Below, in pieces: positions 17,339 to 27,086 of a stretch of 64,000 bases of DNA. Source of the stretch: Celeribacter sp. HF31 (GTDB lineage: Bacteria > Pseudomonadota > Alphaproteobacteria > Rhodobacterales > Rhodobacteraceae); the NCBI RefSeq assembly GCF_011806455.1, contig NZ_JAATOT010000007.1:124001-188000 (forward strand), given 5' to 3'. Each line of letters opens with the position of its first letter. The stretch's first letter is position 1. The notes beneath the pieces are model-generated. The model worked only from the letters and a program-made list of their open reading frames with translations. It had not been told where the DNA came from and did not search any database. The position numbers and the translations under genes are program-made.

Positions 17339-17371
17339 GGCTCATTTTTGAGTATTTGATCTGCAATGAAG

Positions 17372-17400
17372 AGGCCGTGCGAGAAGCGCGGCCTTTTTTA
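17372..17400 (+). terminator. Terminator of accA
   Basis: A 9-bp stem AGGCCGTGC (17372-17380) with GCGCGGCCT (17386-17394), containing one G-T pair, has loop GAGAA and then TTTTT. It overlaps the last codon of the convergent oxidase-like gene. Confidence 0.85.
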
Positions 17401-18003
17401 CCACATGCTTTTTGCGGCGCGTTCGGGCCAGTCCTCGTCATAGGCTTTGCCACCGACCCGGCCTTCGGTGAGAGCCGCAAGGATTTGTCCGACGCTCGGC
17501 AGGCCCTCGCTGTCGTCGCGCCCGTCCCAAAGCCCGGCTCGCATCAGGGCGCGGGCGCATTGGGTGTAAATCTCCTTGATTTCAAAGACGATGACGGAGC
17601 GCGGATGTTTGCCATTCACGTCAAAGGACTGGCGCAGCTCGTCGTCCAGCGTCACGAAAGCGCGCCCGTTGATCCGCACCACATTGTTCGAGCCGGACAC
17701 AAAGAGCATGAGAGAGGCGCGCGGGTCGCGGACGATGTTGCGCAGACTGTCGATGCGATTGTTGCCCATCCAGTCGGGCAGCACGAGCGTGCCGGGGTCC
17801 AATTCGCGCAGCACCGGATCTTTGTCGCCGCGCGGTGTGGCGTCCGTGCCCTCGGGGCCGACAGTGGAGAGGATGCAAAAGCGGCAGCGTTCGAGCCAGA
17901 CACGAAACTCCGGCGTCATGCGGCGCGCGATCTTGTCGGTGGCGGCAGGCCCCGGCGTGCCATAAAGGGCTTCAAGATCGGAGATGTCTGTGACAGGTTT
18001 CAT
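17398..18003 (-). CDS. Pyridoxamine 5'-phosphate oxidase family flavoprotein
   Basis: A 201-residue protein of the MSMEG_1061-like FMN-binding split-barrel group. It shows CILSTVGPEGTDATPRGD and LVLPDWMGNNRIDSLRNI, segments typical of flavin-binding PNPOx-like proteins. The start is set at ATG 18003 (MKPVTD), placed after GGAGGG; two upstream in-frame ATGs are too close to that site. Substrate unknown; it is not the PdxH enzyme. It converges with accA. Confidence 0.85.
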   Translation of the reverse strand: MKPVTDISDLEALYGTPGPAATDKIARRMTPEFRVWLERCRFCILSTVGPEGTDATPRGDKDPVLRELDPGTLVLPDWMGNNRIDSLRNIVRDPRASLMLFVSGSNNVVRINGRAFVTLDDELRQSFDVNGKHPRSVIVFEIKEIYTQCARALMRAGLWDGRDDSEGLPSVGQILAALTEGRVGGKAYDEDWPERAAKSMW

Positions 18004-18037
18004 CATGCCCTCCATTTAGCCCGACAAGATCACTGAT

Positions 18038-18781
18038 CTATGACGTTTTGACCGAAACCTCGAATCCAGCCTCGGACATCAACCGATCCGAGGCGCTTTC
18101 AACGGTGGTCTCCAGTTCCGCCATCACCTCTTTCATCTCGCGACCCGCCTCGATCCGGGGCAGAAATTCCACCACAGCAAGGCCCGGTTTGCGATAGATG
18201 CCATGGCGCGGCCAGAACACGCCCACATTGGTGGCAGCAGGCACAAGCGGCTGTCCGGTCTGTTCATAGAGCACGCCGGTGCCGATTTTATACGGCAGAT
18301 GCGCGCCCGCCGCGACACGGGTGCCTTGTGGGAAAATGATCAGCTGACCGGGCAGAGAGGCGCCTGATTTCACGTCCGCGATCATCTTTTTGATCGCCTG
18401 ACCACGTTTACCACGATCCACGGCAACGCAGCCGATGCGCTTGGCGTAATAGCCCACGATGGGGGTCCATACGAGTTGCTTTTTCATGATGAATTTCGGA
18501 CGCGGCACCGCCGAGACAATCAGGATGATGTCGAAAAAGCTCTGGTGTTTCGCGCCGATCAGCACCTCGTCGGTGGGCACGTCGCCCCGGATTTCGGACT
18601 TGAGACCCACGAGAAAACGCGCGGACAGGCGCACCCAGTGGCAATAGGTCCAGCAGGCCAGATAGGCATATTCGCGTTTGAGGATGGCCAGAGGCGTGAA
18701 GACAATCGCCAAAAGGGCCATCGCCAGATACATCTGGATCACGAAGATCAGGGACAAAATCCACTGGATCGGATAGGGCAT
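18038..18781 (-). CDS. plsC: 1-acyl-sn-glycerol-3-phosphate acyltransferase
   Basis: A 247-residue membrane-bound acyltransferase converting lysophosphatidate to phosphatidate. The catalytic motif is HQSFFD (an HX4D), with FPQGTR as the substrate-binding motif and VDRG between them. An N-terminal hydrophobic helix spans about residues 8-33. ATG 18781 overlaps the ftsX stop by one base (TGATG), so it is coupled to ftsX. Confidence 0.93.
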   Translation of the reverse strand: MPYPIQWILSLIFVIQMYLAMALLAIVFTPLAILKREYAYLACWTYCHWVRLSARFLVGLKSEIRGDVPTDEVLIGAKHQSFFDIILIVSAVPRPKFIMKKQLVWTPIVGYYAKRIGCVAVDRGKRGQAIKKMIADVKSGASLPGQLIIFPQGTRVAAGAHLPYKIGTGVLYEQTGQPLVPAATNVGVFWPRHGIYRKPGLAVVEFLPRIEAGREMKEVMAELETTVESASDRLMSEAGFEVSVKTS

Positions 18782-19680
18782 CACATGAGCCTTCTCAGGG
18801 TTTGGGTTGCGGCGACCCGCGTGGCCACAAAGGCCACGAGCGCGGCCAGAGCGGGGATCAACAGGGGCCAGAGCCATTGCATCCCGGAAAAGCCGAGACC
18901 CGTCAAGAAGCCACCCGCTTCATCAGCGCTTGGCAAAAGTGCGATGGCGATCATACCAAAGAACGTGCCTATCACAGCGCCAGAAAACCCACGGAAGGTA
19001 AAGCGACGCACAAAGGCGCTGGCGATGAAGCGATCCGTGGCGCCGACGAGACGCAGGGTGCGGATCACCTGCGCCGTAGCGGCCAGAGCGGCGTTCGCGG
19101 CCAGAGTGATCATGCCACCGGTGACGCCCGCGATCAACAAAAGGGACACCACGCCCAAAAGGCGCAGACGCTCGGCAGCGTGCACCAGAGGGCGTCGCCA
19201 ACGGGTGTGATCGTCGAGCACGGCCCCCGGCGCTTCGCCCGCCAGACGCAAACGCAGGCCTTCGGCATCGAAACCATCGGAAGTCTCCTGAACATCGATC
19301 AACACCGGCAAAGACAGCGTGTCGAGCGGCAGATCGGGACCGAACCAGGGCTCCAACAGGGCGGTCTCTTCCTCGGCGGTCAAGAGCCGCGCTTCACGCA
19401 CGCCCGGTGTGGTGTCCAAGACCTTGAGGGCGGCGGCGGTTTGCGCCTCGATCTGATCGGCGGGAGCGGAAATGCGCACGGTAGACCCGCGCGCCAACTC
19501 GGTGCCCCAGCGATCTGCCAAACGCCCCGTCGCCATAGACAAGGCCAGCGCAAAGACCGCGAGAAAGGCCATGGCCGCCGCCGTGATCACGGTCAGCTGC
19601 GCGGTAAAACCGGAAGGCGGCACCACGCGACCCGAGGTCGTTTCGGTAAAATTCAGAAAGGGCAAGAGAATGGTTTTCAC
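18781..19680 (-). CDS. ftsX: Cell division protein FtsX-like permease
   Basis: A 299-residue FtsX-type membrane protein. One N-terminal membrane helix (about 27-50) is followed by a periplasmic domain of about 110 residues and then three C-terminal membrane helices. With FtsE it links divisome assembly to activation of cell-wall hydrolases. It is coupled to ftsE by a 4-base overlap and to plsC downstream. Confidence 0.9.
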   Translation of the reverse strand: MKTILLPFLNFTETTSGRVVPPSGFTAQLTVITAAAMAFLAVFALALSMATGRLADRWGTELARGSTVRISAPADQIEAQTAAALKVLDTTPGVREARLLTAEEETALLEPWFGPDLPLDTLSLPVLIDVQETSDGFDAEGLRLRLAGEAPGAVLDDHTRWRRPLVHAAERLRLLGVVSLLLIAGVTGGMITLAANAALAATAQVIRTLRLVGATDRFIASAFVRRFTFRGFSGAVIGTFFGMIAIALLPSADEAGGFLTGLGFSGMQWLWPLLIPALAALVAFVATRVAATQTLRRLM

Positions 19681-20348
19681 AGATCCGCCCCCGATTGCTG
19701 AATGCGGCGATTGGAAATCCGCAACACGCGGGCTTGCACCTGGGCCTTGGCCTGACGAATGAGGTGCAGGTCATGGGTGGCGATCACCACGGTTTTGCCC
19801 ATGCGATTGAGTTCAATCAACAATTGCAACAGACGCAGGGACATCTCCCAATCGACGTTGCCGGTGGGTTCATCCGCCAAGATGATCTCCGGCGACATGA
19901 TCACGGCGCGCGCAAGTGCGGCACGCTGACGTTCACCGCCGGACAATTCGGGTGGACGCGCCTTGGCTTGCTCCGACAGACCGACCCAGTTCAACAGATC
20001 GTCCAGATCCTGATCATCGCGATCGCGCCCCGACACGGAAAGCGGAAGCGCGACGTTTTCAACCAAGCTCAGATGATCGAGAAACTGGCAATCCTGATGG
20101 ACAACACCGATCCGACGTCGCAACTCGGCCACCTCGTCACGTTCCATCTGGCGGGTGTCTTCGCCAAAGATCGACACGCGTCCGGCGGTGGCCTGAAGCT
20201 CGCGGTAACACAGTTTAAGAAAGGTGGTTTTCCCGGCCCCCGACGGCCCCGTCAGGAAATGAAACGACCCCGGCGCCAGCGTCAGGGACATTTCTGTCAA
20301 AAGCTCTCGCCCGCCGTAGCCGTAGCCTGCATCATGAAACTCGATCAC
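19677..20348 (-). CDS. ftsE: Cell division ATP-binding protein FtsE
   Basis: A 223-residue ABC ATPase: Walker A GPSGAGKTT (about residues 35-43), signature LSGGERQR, Walker B ILADEPTGNVD and a switch histidine in IATHD. The start MIEFHDAGYGYGG is typical. First gene of ftsE-ftsX-plsC, divergent from the zinc-ribbon gene across 191 bp. Confidence 0.94.
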   Translation of the reverse strand: MIEFHDAGYGYGGRELLTEMSLTLAPGSFHFLTGPSGAGKTTFLKLCYRELQATAGRVSIFGEDTRQMERDEVAELRRRIGVVHQDCQFLDHLSLVENVALPLSVSGRDRDDQDLDDLLNWVGLSEQAKARPPELSGGERQRAALARAVIMSPEIILADEPTGNVDWEMSLRLLQLLIELNRMGKTVVIATHDLHLIRQAKAQVQARVLRISNRRIQQSGADL

Positions 20349-20539
20349 ATGTCACCTCTGCAAACCCATCCCGTTTTTTCCGCGCCGCCTCTTCGCGACA
20401 GTTTTGCCTCACCGGTCAAAACCTTTCAATGCAACTGTCGCAAAAACATGGACAATCTCCCTCTGAACGTTAAGAATTCCGAAAAACAGCGCGATTATGC
20501 TTGGGGGAGCACGCGCCTATCTGTGCGGCAGGGGAAGAA

Positions 20540-21595
20540 ATGCGGTTAATTTGTCCCAATTGCGGAGCTCAATATGAGGTCGATGCGCGTGTCATACCTG
20601 ACACGGGCCGTGACGTGCAATGTTCAAACTGCGGGCACACCTGGTTTCAGAACCCTGCGCATATGGACAACGAGCTGGCCGATGAGCTGGGCTATGAAGT
20701 CCCGCATGAGGACGACGCTCTTGACGAGAGTGCAGATGCCGCGCCGGAGGTTCCCGAGTTTGAGACGGCGCCTGACCCCTTGGCCGAAGCCGAGGAGAGA
20801 GCGACCGACATTGAGGATGCTGTCTCTGCGCTGACGCAGGCTGAAGATGAGACCGAAGACTTGCCTCAGACGGAACCAGAGCCTGAAGAAGCCCCTGAGC
20901 CGATCGGGACATCCATCGAGACAGAGAGCTTTGAGACCAACGAGATCGAAGAGGTCGAGGAACCCGTCGAACCACCGTTCGAAGAAGAAGATGAGAACGA
21001 ACCCGAAGTCGCCGCGCAGCCCGGTTCCGCGCTGAAGGACAGCGTTCGTGACATCCTGCGCGCCGAGGTCGAATTCGATCAGTCCATGCGCCATAGCGAA
21101 GGTGAAACGCTGGAAACCCAACCCGATCTCGGGCTGGAAGAGCCGGCTCAGGACGCCGCCAAGAAAAGCTTGCGCGACCGCATGGCGCGTCTGCGCGGGT
21201 TGGACCCCTCGGACCCCGGCATCATCGCGGGCGGTGTCGCGGCGGCCAGCGGCAAGCGGCGCGATCTTTTGCCCGACATCGAGGAAATCAATTCGACGCT
21301 CAGCGCCGCGTCTGAGCGGGACGAAGATGGCACGGTCCCGGACGAGGACACCCGTCGCACCCGTGCCGAACGGTCCGGCTTTCGCAGCGTCTTTCTGGCG
21401 CTGGTGCTGACGGCAGTTGTCCTTGTGGTGCTCTACCTTCTCGCTCCCATGATCGCCTCCAAAGTGCCCGCACTTGCGGGCGTGATGGAGTCCTACATCA
21501 TTCTGGCGAATGGATTCCGCGGCTGGCTGGATCAGCTTCTGGCCGGGGCCAGCGCGCGATTGACCGCGCTCTTGGGCCAGATCAGCGGCACCTGA
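20540..21595 (+). CDS. MJ0042-type zinc-ribbon membrane protein
   Basis: A 351-residue protein. An N-terminal zinc ribbon (MRLICPNCGAQYEV ... CSNCGHTWFQ, residues 1-37) is followed by a very acidic, Pro/Glu-rich disordered linker (about 40-170). A short basic region and one membrane helix follow (about 290-315). The start ATG 20540 is preceded by GGGGAAGAA. MJ0042 proteins of alphaproteobacteria have this layout; their function is unknown. It is divergent from ftsE and converges with the TIGR02302 gene 12 bases away. Confidence 0.88.
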   Translation: MRLICPNCGAQYEVDARVIPDTGRDVQCSNCGHTWFQNPAHMDNELADELGYEVPHEDDALDESADAAPEVPEFETAPDPLAEAEERATDIEDAVSALTQAEDETEDLPQTEPEPEEAPEPIGTSIETESFETNEIEEVEEPVEPPFEEEDENEPEVAAQPGSALKDSVRDILRAEVEFDQSMRHSEGETLETQPDLGLEEPAQDAAKKSLRDRMARLRGLDPSDPGIIAGGVAAASGKRRDLLPDIEEINSTLSAASERDEDGTVPDEDTRRTRAERSGFRSVFLALVLTAVVLVVLYLLAPMIASKVPALAGVMESYIILANGFRGWLDQLLAGASARLTALLGQISGT

Positions 21596-21607
21596 GATTT
21601 CAAATCT

Positions 21608-24157
21608 TTAGAACTGATCGAGCAGACGGTTGAGGTAATCGCGCTCTTCCGCCGTGCGCTCACGATCCTCGGTGCGACGACGGATTTCGTCCAAAAGCTC
21701 TTCGGCGCGGCGGTACACATCCTCGCCCTCGTAAAACTCCTCATCGGACCCAAAACGCCCCGTGTCACCGGGTCTGCGCCCCAAGGGATCACGTCCCTGC
21801 GGTTCACCGCCCGAGTTGCCTTGGCCGTCTTGGCCCTCTTGATCTTGTTGCTGTTGCGCCTGTTGCTCGCCGAGCTGGCGCATGCCTTCACGCAGCGCTT
21901 CCATCGCCTCGGCCTGACCGTCGAGCGCGCCGGAGAGATCGCCCTCGCGCAGCGCCCGCTCGGCCTCTTCCATGGCACGATCCGCACGGTCCAAGGCGCC
22001 GCCGAGGCTGTCTTCGCCGCCACTTTGACCACCCGGAATGTTGCGGCGTTGCTGGCGCAGTGCATCGCGCAGGGCTTGTTGCCGTTCGGACAGCGTGCCT
22101 TGATCCCGACCAGAGCCCTCACCCTGATTTTCACCCTGGCTCTGGCCTTGGCCCTCTGAGCCACTGTCCTGACCGGACGGAGCATCTTGACCCTGCCCCT
22201 CTTGACCGGGCTGATCCTCACCAAACTGGTTTTGCAGATCGGAGAAGGTGTCGTCGTTCAGCTCCTGTTGATCGCGCAGCGTGTCTTGCAGGCCTTGCAT
22301 GCCCTGATTGCCTTGGCCGCCCTGCCCCTGGCCCTGGGTCACCCGCATGTTCTCCAGCATTTCGGCCAGCATATCCATGAGCTGCTGCGCCTCGGCCATG
22401 CGGCCCTGCTCCATCAGCTCCTGAATGCGGTCCATCAATTCCTGCAACTGATCCTGGGTGATCTGTTGGCCTTGGTCCTGCCCCTGATCGGGCATATCCG
22501 TGCCGTCTTCTTCGGGACCCTGCTGTTCGGCGAGTTGTTGCATGTAATCGCGGGTCGCCTCGCGCAGCTCCTGCATCAGTTCTTCGATCTCCTCGGGCGT
22601 GGCGCCGTCGCGCATCGCTTGGCTCAGACGCTCCTGCGCACGTTGCAACCGGGCCAGCGCCTCTTTCAGCTCGCCATCTTCCAAATCGAGCGCGATGTCC
22701 CAAAGCGTCGCGGCGATCTCCTCGACCTGTTCGTCGCTCAAAAGCCCATCGCGCCCTTCGATCTGACCGATCACCTCGCGCAGGCGGATGTAGCTTGTCA
22801 TCTCGTCAAACACTTCGCTGGGGTTCACCGAGACCGCGCGCAGAACCTGCGCCGCACGCGTTGCATTTTCGCGGTTCCACAACAGCTCGCGCCGCTGATC
22901 CACGATGGCCGCCGCCAACGGGTCAAAGAACCGCCGCGTCGGCAGGACGCTCTCCGCGAGAGCCGCCGTGCTTTCCTGACCCGCCTCGTCCCAAGCGCTC
23001 AGCGACAGGCGCACGGGCAGCCCCGCAAAGGGATGCTGGGCGAGGTTTTCCGCGATCAGCCCCTCGATCTCATGGCGATCCCCGGTTTGCGGCAACATGA
23101 CCGGCACCGAAATTTCCTCGCGCGGTTCGGGCGGCAGGACATAGCCATATTGCCTTGCGGTTGCGTCGAGATCGCGGGTGATTGTCAGGATAGCGCGGCT
23201 GATGCCGAAGTCGTCGGTGAGGCGAAACTCCTGTCGGGCTTCGCCCGAAGGGGCGCGTGTCATCGGACCAGTGAGTTCGGCCACGGGGGGCGTATCCGGC
23301 TGCAACGCCACATCCCAAAGCCGCCCGGTGGGGCCGTCAATCTCGATCTCGCCGGGCTGTTCGATTTGAAAATCAGGACGATCCGCAGGCGCATCGCCGG
23401 AGACGGTTTCGCGCAGGGTCAACACACCGTCTTCGCCATAAAACCGCAGGGTCACATCGGCGCCTTTCGGCACCTCGAAATTCGGATCGAGATCGCCCAG
23501 ATAAAGCGTCGGTTTGCCGGAATAGGCAGGCGGGCGCACCCAGCCTTCCCAAATCGGCCCCATCGCGACCTCAGACCCCGTGTCGCCGAGATCGGTGACG
23601 GAGCCCATCCTCTCAAACGAGCCGAACACAAGCCCCATGCCCAGGGTCGTCAGGGCGATGAGCCTGAGCGCAAACGGGTCGCGCGGCGCAAGGTTGAGCG
23701 TCGGGGCGACGGCGCGGATCGGCGCCAGCCTTTGGATCATGCGGTTGCGGTGGGCGGTCCAGATCGCCTCAGAGGCTGCATCACCCGCGCCGACCAGCGC
23801 GTGATCGGAAAGCGCCTGCAACGGTCGCCCCGGCAGATGCGCATCGACGCGCGCCATGGCCTCTCCCTGTGCCGGGAGCCGCAGACGGCGAAGGCCGAAG
23901 ACAAGAGACAGGATGAGAGCAAGGCCAAAGACGGCAATCACGACCCAAAGCGCCCCAAGCGGAAGCGCGTCTTGCACGCCCAACATGGCGAGGCCGACCG
24001 CGAACACCACGAGAGAAAACGCCGGCCAGAAAGCCTGCGCCAGACGCTCAACAACGAGCCCGGCGCCCGTCGCAAGCAGCGCAGTGGACACGCGCCGCGC
24101 GAGCGGGCGGTCGAGCGTCTCCGTCAGGTGTCGAGCTGGGTCGCGGTCAGGTTCCAT
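21608..24157 (-). CDS. TIGR02302 (DUF4175) large membrane protein
   Basis: An 849-residue protein. Two N-terminal hydrophobic helices (about residues 25-70) and a third at about 145-165 are followed by an extracytoplasmic beta-rich part. A long helical Gln/Glu-rich region follows, with a low-complexity Gly/Gln stretch at about 600-770 (GQGQGGQGNQG) and a charged C-terminus. This is the layout of the TIGR02302 family, conserved in alphaproteobacteria without a known function. It is likely a cell-envelope protein. It precedes nothing obvious in an operon; lysA starts 1.3 kb upstream on the same strand and ends 59 bases before it. Confidence 0.88.
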   Translation of the reverse strand: MEPDRDPARHLTETLDRPLARRVSTALLATGAGLVVERLAQAFWPAFSLVVFAVGLAMLGVQDALPLGALWVVIAVFGLALILSLVFGLRRLRLPAQGEAMARVDAHLPGRPLQALSDHALVGAGDAASEAIWTAHRNRMIQRLAPIRAVAPTLNLAPRDPFALRLIALTTLGMGLVFGSFERMGSVTDLGDTGSEVAMGPIWEGWVRPPAYSGKPTLYLGDLDPNFEVPKGADVTLRFYGEDGVLTLRETVSGDAPADRPDFQIEQPGEIEIDGPTGRLWDVALQPDTPPVAELTGPMTRAPSGEARQEFRLTDDFGISRAILTITRDLDATARQYGYVLPPEPREEISVPVMLPQTGDRHEIEGLIAENLAQHPFAGLPVRLSLSAWDEAGQESTAALAESVLPTRRFFDPLAAAIVDQRRELLWNRENATRAAQVLRAVSVNPSEVFDEMTSYIRLREVIGQIEGRDGLLSDEQVEEIAATLWDIALDLEDGELKEALARLQRAQERLSQAMRDGATPEEIEELMQELREATRDYMQQLAEQQGPEEDGTDMPDQGQDQGQQITQDQLQELMDRIQELMEQGRMAEAQQLMDMLAEMLENMRVTQGQGQGGQGNQGMQGLQDTLRDQQELNDDTFSDLQNQFGEDQPGQEGQGQDAPSGQDSGSEGQGQSQGENQGEGSGRDQGTLSERQQALRDALRQQRRNIPGGQSGGEDSLGGALDRADRAMEEAERALREGDLSGALDGQAEAMEALREGMRQLGEQQAQQQQDQEGQDGQGNSGGEPQGRDPLGRRPGDTGRFGSDEEFYEGEDVYRRAEELLDEIRRRTEDRERTAEERDYLNRLLDQF

Positions 24158-24216
24158 ACATCTCGATTCGGCGGTTCAGTTTTCGTTCGAAACACCCGCG
24201 CCGAACCGCGCAGGCG

Positions 24217-25482
24217 TCAGAGCCACACAGGGATGCTATCGCGATTTATCATCTCGTCATAGCTCGGACGCGGCCGGATGACAGCGAATTGATCGCCTTT
24301 CACCAGAACCTCCGGAATGAGTGGACGGGAATTATATTCCGACGCCATCACTGCGCCATAAGCCCCGGCGGACCGAAAAGCGACCAGATCGTCTTCGCTG
24401 AGCTTCGGCATGTTGCGCGCCTTGGCAAAGGTGTCGCCCGTCTCACAGACCGGACCGACGATGTCGATCGGTGCCTGTTCGGCGGCGGCCGCAGGTTCGA
24501 ACACCGGAATGATGTCGTGATAAGCGTCATACATCGAGGGGCGCACAAGATCGTTCATCGCCGCGTCCACGATCAGGAAATCACGGCCCTCGCCATGTTT
24601 GAGATAGATGACGGAGGACACAAGAATGCCCGCATTGCCCGAAATCAAGCGACCAGGCTCGATCTCGATCTCGCAGCCCAGATGTCCGACGGTGCGCTGG
24701 ATCATCTCACCATACTCAACGGGCAGCGGCGGCGCTTCGTTGGAGCGCTCGTAGGGAATGCCAAGCCCGCCGCCCAGATCGAGACGGCGAATGTTGTGGC
24801 CATCGGCGCGCAGTGTCTCGGTCAGCTCGGCGACCTTGGTGAAGGCCTGCTCAAAAGGCTCAAGCTGCGTCAGCTGCGAGCCGATATGCACGTCGATGCC
24901 GACCACGTCGATGCCGTCCATCTTGGCGGCGCGGGCGTAAACCTCGCGGGCCGCGGCAATCGGAATGCCGAATTTATTCTCGGATTTGCCGGTGGCGATT
25001 TTCGCGTGCGTCTTGGCGTCGACATCCGGGTTGATGCGGAGCGCGATGGGGGCTTTGACCCCCAGCGCCATAGCGACCTCATTCAGAGCCTCAAGCTCCG
25101 GTTCGCTTTCCACGTTGAACTGGCGAATACCGCCCTCCAAAGCCTGACGCATTTCGGAACGGGTTTTGCCGACGCCCGAAAACACGATGCGCTCGCCCGG
25201 AACACCCGCCGCTTTCGCCTTGAGATATTCGCCGATGGAGACCACGTCGATGCCTGCGCCTAACTCGCCCATGAGTTTGAGAACGGCGAGATTCGAGTTT
25301 GACTTCATCGCGAAACACACGAGGTGATCCATCCCAGACAGCGCCTCGTCGAAGAGGGTGAAATGCCGGGTCAGCGTGGCCGTGGAATAGACATAGAACG
25401 GCGTGCCGACCTGCGCCGCGATTTCAGACACCGGGACGTCTTCGGCGTTTAGCACGCCGTTTTTGTAGAGGAAGTGATCCAT
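24217..25482 (-). CDS. lysA: Diaminopimelate decarboxylase
   Basis: A 421-residue fold-type III PLP enzyme, last step of lysine synthesis (meso-diaminopimelate to L-lysine + CO2). PLP lysine is in CFAMKSNSN. GGGLGIPY binds phosphate, and CETGDTFAK carries the active-site cysteine. Length is normal. It sits downstream of argH and a small lipoprotein on the same strand, the argH-lipoprotein-lysA order common in alphaproteobacteria. Confidence 0.97.
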   Translation of the reverse strand: MDHFLYKNGVLNAEDVPVSEIAAQVGTPFYVYSTATLTRHFTLFDEALSGMDHLVCFAMKSNSNLAVLKLMGELGAGIDVVSIGEYLKAKAAGVPGERIVFSGVGKTRSEMRQALEGGIRQFNVESEPELEALNEVAMALGVKAPIALRINPDVDAKTHAKIATGKSENKFGIPIAAAREVYARAAKMDGIDVVGIDVHIGSQLTQLEPFEQAFTKVAELTETLRADGHNIRRLDLGGGLGIPYERSNEAPPLPVEYGEMIQRTVGHLGCEIEIEPGRLISGNAGILVSSVIYLKHGEGRDFLIVDAAMNDLVRPSMYDAYHDIIPVFEPAAAAEQAPIDIVGPVCETGDTFAKARNMPKLSEDDLVAFRSAGAYGAVMASEYNSRPLIPEVLVKGDQFAVIRPRPSYDEMINRDSIPVWL

Positions 25483-25520
25483 AAGAGGAGGTCTTTCGAT
25501 AAGCGCGTCCGGCGCAGGAA

Positions 25521-25685
25521 TTAATTGGCCGGGAAATGGATATTGATGGAGGTGTCCGTGTAGGAGCCGCCACGGGAATTCACACCCACGGTGGTCGACA
25601 TGCCAACATCCGGCTTCACCGGCTCACCATCCACACCGCAGGCGGCCAGACCTGTCAGCATCAGCAACATCACAACACGTTTCAT
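25521..25685 (-). CDS. Small lipoprotein between argH and lysA
   Basis: A 54-residue protein with a lipoprotein signal ([17 protein letters not shown], lipobox LAAC, lipidated Cys 16). The short remainder of about 38 residues is rich in Gly, Ser and Thr. The start ATG 25685 overlaps the argH stop (ATGA). Small lipoproteins at this place are frequent in the order. Function unknown. Confidence 0.82.
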   Translation of the reverse strand: MKRVVMLLMLTGLAACGVDGEPVKPDVGMSTTVGVNSRGGSYTDTSINIHFPAN

Positions 25686-27073
25686 CCAAGCACCTCTTTC
25701 CAACGCTTGACCTGCGCGCGCACCTGAGCGGGCGCGGTCCCCCCGTAGCTTGTGCGAGAAGCGACAGAGTTTTCAACCGTCAAGACATCGTAAACGCCTG
25801 TTGTGATGGCGTCGTGAACGGATTTCATCTCATCAATGCTCAAATCCGGCAGATCGACGCCTTTTTTCTCCGCCATGGCGACAAGTGCGCCGGTGACGTG
25901 GTGCGCATCGCGGAACGGCAGCCCCGCCTCACGCACCAGCCAATCTGCAAGATCGGTCGCCGTGGAGAAACCTGAGGCGGCGGCTGCCCGCAGGTTGTCG
26001 ATATTGGCGGTCATGTCAGACACCATGCCGGTCATCGCAGCGAGCGCCAGCATAAGGTTATCGGCGGCGTCGAAGACTTGCTCTTTGTCTTCCTGCATGT
26101 CCTTGGAATAGGCGAGCGGAAGCCCCTTCATCACCGTCATCAGCGCGACATTGGCGCCGAAAATGCGCCCGATCTTGGCGCGGATCAGTTCCGCGGCATC
26201 GGGGTTTTTCTTTTGCGGCATGATGGACGAGCCGGTGGAGAAGCGATCCGAGAGCGTCACAAAGCGGAACTGGGCGGAGGACCAGATCACCAGCTCTTCG
26301 GCAAAACGCGACAGGTGCATGGCGCAGATCGAAGCACAGGACAGGAACTCGAGCGCAAAATCGCGATCCGCCACGGCATCGAGAGAGTTCGCCGTCGGGC
26401 GATCAAAGCCCAGCGCCTCTGCCGTCATGTGACGGTCGATCGGGAAGCCGGTGCCTGCGAGCGCTGCAGACCCCAGCGGGCTTTCGTTCATCCGGGCGCG
26501 GGCGTCTTTAAAGCGCGACAGGTCGCGGCCCAGCATTTCGACATAGGCCATCATGTGGTGACCCCAGGTCACCGGTTGCGCCGTTTGCAGGTGGGTGAAG
26601 CCCGGCATGACCCAATCGGCACCGGCCTCGGCCTGAACGATCAGGGCACGGATCAGCGCCTCGATGCCGGAAATTGCGGCGTCGAATTGGTCACGTGTCC
26701 AGAGTTTGAAATCGGTCGCCACCTGATCGTTGCGCGAGCGCGCCGTGTGCAGACGCCCGGCGGCCTCGCCGATGATCTCTTTGAGGCGCGCTTCGACATT
26801 CATATGGATGTCTTCGAGTGCGGTGGAAAAGGTGAACTCACCCGCCTCGATCTCTGACAATACCGTGAGCAGGCCTTCCCGAATGGCCTCGGCATCGGTA
26901 TCGGTAAGGATGCCCTGTTTGGCGAGCATTGCCGCATGGGCGCGTGAGCCTGCGATATCTTGGGAGGCCAGCCGTTTGTCGAAATCAATGGAGGCGTTGA
27001 TGGCTTCCATGATGGCGTCAGGTCCGGCAGCGAACCGGCCGCCCCACATCGCGTTTGATTTCTTATCGGTCAT
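25682..27073 (-). CDS. argH: Argininosuccinate lyase
   Basis: A 463-residue enzyme splitting argininosuccinate into arginine and fumarate. The start ATG 27073 ([14 protein letters not shown]) gives the normal length. The signature [12 protein letters not shown], with the flexible catalytic-serine loop, and the TARSRNDQ motif are present. It is divergent from the TlpA gene; the two start codons are only 13 bases apart, so the promoters must lie within the opposite genes. Confidence 0.97.
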   Translation of the reverse strand: MTDKKSNAMWGGRFAAGPDAIMEAINASIDFDKRLASQDIAGSRAHAAMLAKQGILTDTDAEAIREGLLTVLSEIEAGEFTFSTALEDIHMNVEARLKEIIGEAAGRLHTARSRNDQVATDFKLWTRDQFDAAISGIEALIRALIVQAEAGADWVMPGFTHLQTAQPVTWGHHMMAYVEMLGRDLSRFKDARARMNESPLGSAALAGTGFPIDRHMTAEALGFDRPTANSLDAVADRDFALEFLSCASICAMHLSRFAEELVIWSSAQFRFVTLSDRFSTGSSIMPQKKNPDAAELIRAKIGRIFGANVALMTVMKGLPLAYSKDMQEDKEQVFDAADNLMLALAAMTGMVSDMTANIDNLRAAAASGFSTATDLADWLVREAGLPFRDAHHVTGALVAMAEKKGVDLPDLSIDEMKSVHDAITTGVYDVLTVENSVASRTSYGGTAPAQVRAQVKRWKEVLG

Positions 27074-27086
27074 GGACGTGTCCCGC

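Noticed and set aside
21595-21607. Short palindrome AGATTTCAAATCT between two convergent genes considered as a terminator
   Set aside because: The stem is AT-only and short, with no proper T tail.
22187-24262. A 691-codon open frame on the plus strand opposite the TIGR02302 gene
   Set aside because: It mirrors the high-GC codon pattern of the real gene, is rich in His/Arg/Gln as such shadows are, and shows no domain.
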